From the NCBI GenBank assembly GCA_001803705.1, contig MHDY01000057.1, forward strand, positions 1 to 6,850: a stretch of DNA of 6,850 bases, given 5' to 3'. Shown here in pieces: positions 1 to 6,025 of the stretch (its first letter is position 1; the number at the start of each line of letters is the position of its first letter). The notes beneath the pieces were generated by a model, which searched no databases, was not told the DNA's origin, and saw nothing but the letters and a program-made list of their open reading frames with translations. The position numbers were made by a program, and so were the translations under genes. This DNA comes from Nitrospirae bacterium GWC2_56_14. Lineage in GTDB: Bacteria > Nitrospirota > UBA9217.

Positions 1-752
1 CCGAACACATCCTGCAACCTATTTCTGATCTCGTCATGAGAATAGCCGGTAATGAGTTCTGCCGCAGGGTTCCAGGAGGTAATGCGACCGGCCATGTCAG
101 TCGTCAGGATGCCGCTTCCCACGCTGCGAAGGATATGCTCCTGCAGCACCCGGAGGTCGGCAAAATCGATGTTTTTTTCATGGAGTTCCTGGCGGGTTTT
201 CCTGAGGCGCTCGGAAAGATAGCCGCTCAGAAGCGCTACGGCATAAAAAGAAAGAATATTACTGAAAACAAGATACAAGACCTGCAGTGCTGTAAAATTC
301 GTGCTCTGAACAAAACCGAATGCATTATAATACTGCATATCGAGCATGCCACCGTACAAAATGCTCGATATCGAAGCGGCAAGATAGCCGCCACGCCGGT
401 ATAATATAATACTGCCGGAAATAATGACCAGATGATAGAGCGGGGAAAAAGCGCTGTCGATTCCACCGGTAATATATACCAGGATCGAAACAAGAAGGAT
501 GTCAATGGAGATCTGAAGATAGGCAAAGAAAGCCAGATTCAGTATCTTCCGCAAAAGATACCAGTAGATACCGGTAAGCAGGTAGACCAGCAGGACAAAA
601 TAATCGAGCGAGACTGTGGGAAATGAATAAATCTTGTATCGCTGCTGAATAAAGATGAGCGTCCCCACCAGAAAGGTCGTGAGGGCGACCCTGCTGGCCA
701 TCAGCCATTTGATGCGACTATAATATTCGTCTCTTGAGAATTCCTGAGACAC
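1..752 (-). CDS. pilS: PilS-type membrane sensor histidine kinase, N-terminal part (runs off the left edge)
   Basis: This frame is open without a stop from the end of pilC to the window edge and gives 250 residues. The visible part is the sensor half of a two-component kinase. About six hydrophobic membrane segments are seen, near residues 20-36, 50-67, 76-94, 104-117, 121-135 and 155-178. A short coiled linker follows (about 180-205), then the start of a PAS domain (about 205-250, with the typical pattern ILTTDMAGRITSWNPAAE). The KWLMASRV and YITGG...SPLYHLVIISGS segments resemble PilS proteins. The kinase core with its H-box and ATP-binding domain would lie beyond the window. The start is a GTG at 752, seven bases after the pilC stop, chosen because the conserved first segment begins just downstream. 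No strong Shine-Dalgarno is visible, so coupling to pilC is likely (inference). The known role of PilS is to phosphorylate PilR, which activates pilA with sigma-54. The gene looks more AT-rich than its neighbours, partly because of its membrane codons. Confidence 0.88.
   Translation of the reverse strand, partial: MSQEFSRDEYYSRIKWLMASRVALTTFLVGTLIFIQQRYKIYSFPTVSLDYFVLLVYLLTGIYWYLLRKILNLAFFAYLQISIDILLVSILVYITGGIDSAFSPLYHLVIISGSIILYRRGGYLAASISSILYGGMLDMQYYNAFGFVQSTNFTALQVLYLVFSNILSFYAVALLSGYLSERLRKTRQELHEKNIDFADLRVLQEHILRSVGSGILTTDMAGRITSWNPAAELITGYSHDEIRNRLQDVF
337..371. repeat. 11-bp perfect inverted repeat inside pilS
   Basis: The arms ATATCGAGCAT (337-347) and ATGCTCGATAT (361-371) are exact reverse complements with a 13-base spacer. 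They lie within the membrane region of pilS, near codons 128-139. The right arm overlaps a ten-base palindrome, TCGATATCGA (365-374). The repeat could form a hairpin in the pilS mRNA. No function is known to me. Confidence 0.55.
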
Positions 753-759
753 GATAGTA

Positions 760-1974
760 TCAGCCGCCCGCCGCGGAACCCATCTGGAATATGGGCATAT
801 ACATTGCGACAATAACGAAGCCGACGGTTATGCCCAGAAATATCATCAGCATGGGTTCGAGCATAGAGGTGAGCGCTCCCACGGCAGAATCGACCTCATC
901 ATCATAAAAATCGGCGATTTTATTGAGCATATTATCGAGCGCGCCCGTGGCTTCTCCTACGGAGATCATTTGAACGACCATGGGCGGGAACACCTTTGCC
1001 TTGGAGAGCGGTTCTGCCAGCGTCTTGCCTTCGCTTACAGCCTGCCGTGTAGCCATGATGGCCTCTTCCACGACTTTGTTTCCCGATGTCCGGGCGACAA
1101 TGATAAGTCCCTCGAGAATAGGCACACCGCTCGTGAGTAATGTTCCCAGCGTTCTGGTGAACTTCGCAACCGACACTCGCTGGATCAGCGAGCCCATGAC
1201 CGGTATCTTCAGTGCAAATGCATCCTGCGCTCTCAGCCCATTTTCCGTTTTTCTCCACTGCTTGAGTACCACAACAAGTGATACAAAGACGATGACAACA
1301 GACAACCCCCCCCACCCTTTCATAAAGTTGCTGATAGCGACTACGATGCGAGTGGGCAAAGGCAGCGTCTGACCTGCCTCTGCAAAGATGTTGGCCAGCA
1401 TGGGGACAACCACTACCATCAGCAGGGAAACAACGGCAACAGCGACAAAAAGGATCACCGACGGATAGATCATTGCCGACTTGATCTGTTTTTTGATCTT
1501 AGCGAACTTTTCCATATAGGCCGCCAAGCGTTGAAGGATCGTATCCAGGATACCGCCGGCCTCTCCGGCTGCAACCATGTTGCAATAGAGATTATCAAAA
1601 ACTTTGGGATGTTTTTTGAGGGAATCTGCGAAGGTGGCCCCGCCTTCTACATCCTGTCTCACCTGTACAACGACCTTTGCCAGTGCGACACTTTCCTTTT
1701 GCTGGCCGAGAATTTCGAGGCACTGAACGAGCGGGAGGCCTGCATCGATCATGGTAGCGAGCTGACGGGTAAAGATCACGATGTCCTTATCGGTGACCTT
1801 CGGCGTGCCGAAGGAGAGCGAGATCTGTTTGGGTTTTGCCGTGACGTTGATCGGCTGTATATTCTGCTTGCGCAGTAATGCCATCACGTCATCTTTGCTG
1901 TTTGCTGCAAGCTCTCCCTTTTGAACAGCTCCCTGCCGTGTTTTCCCTTCCCAGGTAAATACCGTTGTTGCCAT
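760..1974 (-). CDS. pilC: Type IV pilus inner-membrane platform protein PilC (GspF family)
   Basis: The 404-residue product is full length for the PilC/GspF family, the polytopic inner-membrane platform on which the PilB and PilT motors act. A short N-terminal segment (FTWEGKTRQG, residues 6-15) is typical of PilC. Two T2SSF repeats follow, about residues 67-190 and 270-392. Each carries the conserved glycine motif, GEAGG at 137-141 and GEATG at 340-344. Hydrophobic membrane spans lie near 170-192, 221-238 and 372-394. The ATG at 1974 is preceded by GAGG six bases upstream, a good ribosome site. The gene follows pilT after a 97-bp gap and ends seven bases before the pilS start. A run of eight G on the coding strand (1313-1306) encodes part of KGWGGL at the edge of the second membrane span. 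The alternative, a type II secretion GspF, is unlikely given pilB, pilT and pilS alongside. Confidence 0.96.
   Translation of the reverse strand: MATTVFTWEGKTRQGAVQKGELAANSKDDVMALLRKQNIQPINVTAKPKQISLSFGTPKVTDKDIVIFTRQLATMIDAGLPLVQCLEILGQQKESVALAKVVVQVRQDVEGGATFADSLKKHPKVFDNLYCNMVAAGEAGGILDTILQRLAAYMEKFAKIKKQIKSAMIYPSVILFVAVAVVSLLMVVVVPMLANIFAEAGQTLPLPTRIVVAISNFMKGWGGLSVVIVFVSLVVVLKQWRKTENGLRAQDAFALKIPVMGSLIQRVSVAKFTRTLGTLLTSGVPILEGLIIVARTSGNKVVEEAIMATRQAVSEGKTLAEPLSKAKVFPPMVVQMISVGEATGALDNMLNKIADFYDDEVDSAVGALTSMLEPMLMIFLGITVGFVIVAMYMPIFQMGSAAGG
1797..1814. repeat. GC-rich near-palindrome in pilC (8-bp arms)
   Basis: CCTTCGGC (1797-1804) and GCCGAAGG (1807-1814) are perfect reverse complements two bases apart. 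In RNA this would be a stable 7-bp stem with a four-base loop, at pilC codons 54-60. No U-run follows on either strand, so it is not a classical terminator. Confidence 0.5.
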
Positions 1975-2071
1975 TTCTCACCTCGTCCCGTACAGAAGTT
2001 TTACAGGTTTTTTGCCTTGAGATATTTTTTTCACTGCATATGATTCACGAATATAAATTTTTCTGGGGCGC

Positions 2072-3175
2072 TTATCGATACTCTTTTTGGACAGTCTGCG
2101 CCCCTGCCAGGCCGGATCTGCTCAGCATCTGAATGAGCTCTTCAGGATTTGACGATCTACCGACACAGTCTTCATAAGTGATCTGTTTTTTGACATAGAG
2201 GTCATAGAGCGACTGATTCAAGGTCTGCATACCGAACTTGGACTGCCCGGTCTGCATGATCGAATAGATCTGATGTATTTTATCCTCCCGGATAAGGTTG
2301 CGGATCGCCGGATTCGGGATCATGACCTCCAGTGCAACCACCCGTCCGCCGCCGATCTTCGGAATGAGTTGCTGCGATACGACCCCTTCGAGGACAAACG
2401 ACAGCTGAGCGCGCACTTGCGACTGTTGATGGGGAGGGAACACATCGATGATGCGGTTCATCGTCTGGGACGCGGAATTCGTATGGAGTGTGGCAAAAGT
2501 AAGGTGTCCCGTCTCAGCGATGGTCAGCGCTGCTTCGATCGTTTCAAGGTCTCTCATCTCGCCGATGAGAACCACATCGGGGTCCTGCCGGAGAATATAC
2601 TTTAGCGCATCTTTGAACGACTTCGTGTCGGCATTGACTTCGCGCTGGTTCACCAGGCATTTCTTATGCGGATGGAGGTACTCGATCGGATCTTCGATGG
2701 TCATGATATGTTCCTGGCGTTCATTATTGATCTTGTCGATCATTGACGCCAGCGTGGTCGATTTACCGCTGCCCGTGGGACCGGTGACGAGGACCAGTCC
2801 TCGCGGTTTCTTGCAGAGGTCCGAGATAATGTCGGACAACCCAAGCTCTTTGAACGTCTTTATTTTAAAGGGAATGGTTCTGATCGCGGCAGCCACCGCG
2901 CCCCGCTGCACGAACATATTGGCACGAAAACGGGATAGGTTCTTCACCCCGAACGACAGGTCAAGTTCACTGTTCTCCTCGAACTTATGCTTCTGGGCAT
3001 CGGTCAGGATGCTGTAGCAAAGGTCCTTCGTCATGGTGGCTGACATCAGCTCCAACCCCGGTATGGGCTTTACTTTGCCGTCAACCCGAATGCTCGGCGC
3101 AAGCCCTGTTGTAAGATGAAGGTCAGATGCGCCTTTTTCGATCATATACTTGAGCAGGTCGTGCAGATTGGCCAT
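2072..3175 (-). CDS. pilT: Type IV pilus retraction ATPase PilT
   Basis: The product is a cytoplasmic hexameric AAA-like ATPase that powers pilus depolymerisation, hence twitching and DNA uptake. With the ATG at 3175 it is 367 residues, normal for PilT. The motifs, counted from that start, are: PAS-like N-terminal domain with GASDLHLTTG (15-24), Walker A GPTGSGKST (132-140), Asp box TIEDPIEY (159-166), Walker B VVLIGEMRD (201-209), His box TGHLTFATLHT (222-232), and the PilT hallmark AIRNLIRE (290-297), which is needed for retraction in studied homologues. An in-frame GTG at 3184 would add three residues. I prefer the ATG because AAGGTGG sits five bases before it and because known PilT proteins begin MANLH or similar. 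The gene lies 48 bases after the pilB stop. The catalytic residues look intact. A PilU paralogue is less likely because PilT normally follows PilB in this cluster and AIRNLIRE is present. Confidence 0.97.
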   Translation of the reverse strand: MANLHDLLKYMIEKGASDLHLTTGLAPSIRVDGKVKPIPGLELMSATMTKDLCYSILTDAQKHKFEENSELDLSFGVKNLSRFRANMFVQRGAVAAAIRTIPFKIKTFKELGLSDIISDLCKKPRGLVLVTGPTGSGKSTTLASMIDKINNERQEHIMTIEDPIEYLHPHKKCLVNQREVNADTKSFKDALKYILRQDPDVVLIGEMRDLETIEAALTIAETGHLTFATLHTNSASQTMNRIIDVFPPHQQSQVRAQLSFVLEGVVSQQLIPKIGGGRVVALEVMIPNPAIRNLIREDKIHQIYSIMQTGQSKFGMQTLNQSLYDLYVKKQITYEDCVGRSSNPEELIQMLSRSGLAGAQTVQKEYR

Positions 3176-3180
3176 GAATG

Positions 3181-3187
3181 CCACCTT
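3181..3187 (-). promoter_or_regulatory. Ribosome-binding site that decides the pilT start
   Basis: AAGGTGG on the minus strand differs by one base from the ideal AAGGAGG and ends five bases before the ATG at 3175. It overlaps the alternative GTG codon (3184-3182), which argues that the GTG is part of the ribosome site and not the start codon. Confidence 0.6.
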
Positions 3188-3223
3188 CCCTTTAGAAAAT
3201 TGCTATTTTCCGTTTATCCGAGG

Positions 3224-5068
3224 TTACTTGTTGTCTGGGAACGTATTTTCAACAACTTCTTCGAGCGAGGTCATACCCGCCTTGACCTTTAACAATCCGC
3301 TTGCACGCAGTGTTTTCATGCCGGAAGCGATCGCCTGTTTTTTGATGTCAAAGACCGATGAGCCCTGGAGGATCAATTCTTTGATCTCTTCTTTGATCGG
3401 CATAACCTCATAGAGCGCTACCCTGCCTTTGTACCCTGTCTTGTTGCAAATGTCGCATCCTATGCCTTTATAGCTGGCAATGGTCGGCGCCTCCTCAGCG
3501 GTGAAGCCGGCATCGATAAAGGTCTGGACGGGAAGTTTTTCAGGTTGTTTGCAATTCTGGCAGGACCTGCGCACCAGCCGCTGGGCAACGATCAGGATGA
3601 CCGCAGACGAGACCAGAAATGGCTCCACGCCCATGTTCAGCATGCGGTTAATGGTGCTCGGCGCATCGTTGGTATGGAGCGTGGTAAGCACGAGGTGCCC
3701 CGTAAGCGCGGCTTTGACGCCAATCTCCGCCGTTTCATAATCGCGGGTCTCGCCCACCATGATGATGTCCGGGTCCTGCCGCAGGAACGAACGTAGCGCA
3801 GCAGCGAAGTTCAGCCCAATCTCATCCTTCATCTGCACCTGGTTGATGCCCATGAGGTTGAACTCGACGGGATCTTCGGCCGTCATGATATTCTCTGAAT
3901 CTTTGTTCAGTTCGCTCAGTGCTGAATAGAGGGTTGTGGTCTTGCCGCTTCCGGTCGGGCCCGTCACCAGCACCATGCCGAACGGTCTGCCAAGGGCTTC
4001 CTGGAAATCGTTCAGCTGGTCCTTATCGAACCCGAGCTTGGTCATATCGAGCTGCAGGTTCGATTTGTCCAGAAGACGCATAACGATCTTTTCGCCGAAG
4101 AGCGTGGGAAGGACGGAAACGCGGAAATCCATGACCTTGTTCTTGCCCATTTTCATCTTGATACGGCCGTCCTGCGGAAGCCGACGCTCCGCGATATCGA
4201 GCTGTGCCATGATCTTGACACGGGAAATGATGGCGTTCCTGATCTTGAGCGGAAGCCCCATGACCGTGTTCAGAACACCGTCCAAGCGGTACCGGACCCT
4301 GAATTTCTTCTCGTAGGGTTCGATATGGATATCGCTCACTCCCATCTTGGCGGCGCGCACCAGGATGCCGTTCACGAGCTTGACGATAGGAGCTTCTACC
4401 TCAGAGGAGAGCTGATCAAGGGCGCTATCTTCGACCACCTCGAGTTCCTCGACAGCGCCATGCACGAGGTTGTCGAAGTCGTCAACGTCCACTTCCGTGC
4501 CGGTGTCGATATCGTCCACGAAACCGCCGGCACTGTCTGAATCGTCCATGTCGTAGTCTTTTGTGTTAAAGGCTGCCTTCTTTTCATCCTTGGACTGGGT
4601 CACGCTCTTCGTGGAGCCCGTTGCGACAAGCGATTTGGCGCTGCCATAATATTTTTTTATGGCCTCGACAATGGCCCCTTCGGTCGCCACCACTGCCTCG
4701 ACATTGTAGCCGGTCATGAACTTGATGTCATCGATGGCGAAGATATTGGAAGGGTCTACCATGGCGATCGTGATCGTAGCACCAGAGCGATTGATCGGCA
4801 TGATGCGGTATTTCTGTGCAACTTCGGCGGGGATATGCTTGATGACCTGGGGATTAATTTCGAACTTGCTCAGATCAACGTAGGGAACACCGTACTGCTT
4901 GCTGAGAAACGTCATGAGCTTCTCTTCCTGGACAAACCCGAGCTTGACCAGTATGGTTCCAAGCCTGCCACCCTCGCTTTTCTGGGTAGTAAGCGCTTTT
5001 TTCAACTGATCATCCGTAATAAGACCCGAGGAGACCAGCATTGAGCCGAGTCTTCCAGACATTGCCAT
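3224..5068 (-). CDS. pilB: Type IV pilus extension ATPase PilB with N-terminal MshEN (c-di-GMP-binding type) domain
   Basis: The product (614 residues) is the cytoplasmic GspE/PilB hexameric ATPase that drives pilin assembly. The N-terminus carries two 24-residue MshEN motifs, R6-Q29 and R35-Q58, each starting RLG and ending in Q, separated by five residues. This is the arrangement known to bind cyclic-di-GMP in MshE and related PilB proteins. An acidic, low-complexity linker follows (about 145-222, rich in D and E), then the ATPase: N2 domain with SDIHIEP (245-251), Walker A GPTGSGKTT (370-378), Asp box TAEDPVEF (396-403), Walker B IIMVGETRD (435-443), His box TGHLVLTTLHT (456-466), and a zinc-binding tetracysteine, CxxC at 503/506 and CxxC at 538/541. 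The ATG at 5068 has AAGGAG nine bases upstream. A sigma-70-like promoter lies 42-70 bases upstream, so pilB probably heads the pil operon. No key residue is missing. Confidence 0.97.
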   Translation of the reverse strand: MAMSGRLGSMLVSSGLITDDQLKKALTTQKSEGGRLGTILVKLGFVQEEKLMTFLSKQYGVPYVDLSKFEINPQVIKHIPAEVAQKYRIMPINRSGATITIAMVDPSNIFAIDDIKFMTGYNVEAVVATEGAIVEAIKKYYGSAKSLVATGSTKSVTQSKDEKKAAFNTKDYDMDDSDSAGGFVDDIDTGTEVDVDDFDNLVHGAVEELEVVEDSALDQLSSEVEAPIVKLVNGILVRAAKMGVSDIHIEPYEKKFRVRYRLDGVLNTVMGLPLKIRNAIISRVKIMAQLDIAERRLPQDGRIKMKMGKNKVMDFRVSVLPTLFGEKIVMRLLDKSNLQLDMTKLGFDKDQLNDFQEALGRPFGMVLVTGPTGSGKTTTLYSALSELNKDSENIMTAEDPVEFNLMGINQVQMKDEIGLNFAAALRSFLRQDPDIIMVGETRDYETAEIGVKAALTGHLVLTTLHTNDAPSTINRMLNMGVEPFLVSSAVILIVAQRLVRRSCQNCKQPEKLPVQTFIDAGFTAEEAPTIASYKGIGCDICNKTGYKGRVALYEVMPIKEEIKELILQGSSVFDIKKQAIASGMKTLRASGLLKVKAGMTSLEEVVENTFPDNK

Positions 5069-5109
5069 GGGTGGTAACTCCTTTTAGATAAACATTATTT
5101 CAGGTTCTA

Positions 5110-5138
5110 ATATTACTGTAATACGCAGTCTATGTCAA
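5110..5138 (-). promoter_or_regulatory. Predicted sigma-70-type promoter for pilB and the pil operon
   Basis: On the minus strand a perfect -35 box TTGACA (5138-5133) is separated by exactly 17 bases from TAATAT (5115-5110), a four-of-six match to the -10 consensus. A transcript would start near 5103 and leave a leader of about 35 bases before the pilB ATG, with AAGGAG (5083-5078) in place. The promoter begins 26 bases after the aroE stop, in the only gap between aroE and pilB. It is a sequence match only; no start site is known. Confidence 0.65.
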
Positions 5139-5164
5139 GGCAGATGGACGCTTTTCGCGATTGG

Positions 5165-6025
5165 TCAGCGTCTTGCTCTGATCTGCCGGGCGAGCGCATT
5201 GTTCATGACCTGAACCGGGGCCTTTTTCTTCGTCCAGATCTCGAAAGCGATCACGCCCTGGTACAGGAGCATGCCGATACCCGAGAGCTGTTGGGCCTTG
5301 CGGGCCTTTGCGGCCTTCAGGAAAAGCGTTTCCGGCGGGTTATACACCAGGTCGCAGACAAGGTGCTTCTTTTGAATAAGCTCCTTCCGCATGGGCAAGG
5401 GGTCAGCTTTTTTCAAGCCCAGCGGAGTAGCATTAATAAGACAGTCGGCCCCAGCTGCAGCATCGGCAAGCAGGTCCTCGCTTATGGGGTGAACGTCTGC
5501 TCCGGTCTTTTGCCTGATATCTTCCGCCAGCGCCGCTGCCTTACGGTAATCGAGGTCCATGAATACGATGGATCGGGCGCCGGCCAGCGCAAGACTGAAC
5601 CCTACGGCACGCGCAGCCCCTCCAGAGCCGATGAACACCACGCGTTTCCCCCGGGGGTTGAACCCCGCATCATCCTTGAGCGAGCGAAGGAAACCCCTGC
5701 CGTCGGTATTGTGACCCTTGAGCCGGTCGCCCAGCACTTCGATCGTATTCACCGCCCCGATAAGCCGGGCTTCTTCTGAAAACTCATCGAGCCAGGACAT
5801 GACCGCCTGTTTATGAGGGACAGTCACGTTCATGCCTCTGAGGTTAAGAGCAAGGATACTTCTGACGGCCGCTTCCAGCTGGTCAGGATGGACCGCAAAG
5901 GGAACATAACACGCGTCCAGGCCGAGCTTGGCGAATGCGGCATTGTGCATGCCCGGAGAAAAGCTGTGCTCAACAGGATACCCGAACAACCCGTATATCG
6001 ATGTTTTACCAGAGATCATTATCAT
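5165..6025 (-). CDS. aroE: Shikimate dehydrogenase AroE (cofactor signature suggests NAD(H))
   Basis: This 286-residue protein matches the usual AroE length. It should reduce 3-dehydroshikimate to shikimate in the cytoplasm, in the chorismate pathway. The substrate half contains GYPVEHSFSPGMHN (15-28, with the shikimate-binding serines S21 and S23), NVTVPHK (66-72, catalytic Lys72), GAVNT (90-94) and GHNTDGRGF (104-112, catalytic Asp108). The nucleotide half has the glycine-rich loop GSGGAARAVG (133-142), INATPLGL (197-204), CDLVYNPPET (224-233) and the closing helix GMLLYQGVIAFEIWT (251-265). Where NADP-dependent AroE proteins usually have an Asn-Arg-Thr stretch, this one has Asp-Leu-Asp (157-159), which suggests NAD(H) use. 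The first ATG shares a base with the upstream stop codon. A second ATG two codons later (6019) is better spaced (eight bases) from AAGGGG, so either may be used. A quinate/shikimate dehydrogenase is the main alternative. Confidence 0.94.
   Translation of the reverse strand: MIMISGKTSIYGLFGYPVEHSFSPGMHNAAFAKLGLDACYVPFAVHPDQLEAAVRSILALNLRGMNVTVPHKQAVMSWLDEFSEEARLIGAVNTIEVLGDRLKGHNTDGRGFLRSLKDDAGFNPRGKRVVFIGSGGAARAVGFSLALAGARSIVFMDLDYRKAAALAEDIRQKTGADVHPISEDLLADAAAGADCLINATPLGLKKADPLPMRKELIQKKHLVCDLVYNPPETLFLKAAKARKAQQLSGIGMLLYQGVIAFEIWTKKKAPVQVMNNALARQIRARR

Noticed and set aside
36..708. Several short frames on both strands in the left 700 bases, suggesting a broken or non-coding region
   Set aside because: A single uninterrupted minus-strand frame from the GTG at 752 to the window edge encodes a convincing PilS sensor region. 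It is easily missed because it starts with GTG and runs off the edge.
2448..3017. A 189-codon plus-strand open frame opposite pilT
   Set aside because: It mirrors the Walker regions of pilT in antisense, and a similar antisense frame appears opposite the paralogous part of pilB, as expected from shared codons and not from a real gene.
3176..3184. GTG at 3184 as the pilT start
   Set aside because: It overlaps the AAGGTGG ribosome site that is ideally placed for the ATG at 3175, and PilT proteins typically begin at that Met.
2535..3800. Similar DNA segments in pilT and pilB (Walker B and His box regions) as a possible repeat
   Set aside because: The likeness follows from the shared secretion-ATPase fold of two paralogous genes and is not a DNA repeat element.
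5147..5164. Possible terminator after aroE (CGC GAAAA GCG on the minus strand)
   Set aside because: The stem is only three base pairs and no U-run follows, so a terminator cannot be supported.
5132..5779. A 215-codon plus-strand open frame opposite aroE
   Set aside because: It is antisense to a clearly conserved gene, its protein has no recognisable domain and it resembles a shadow of aroE codon bias.
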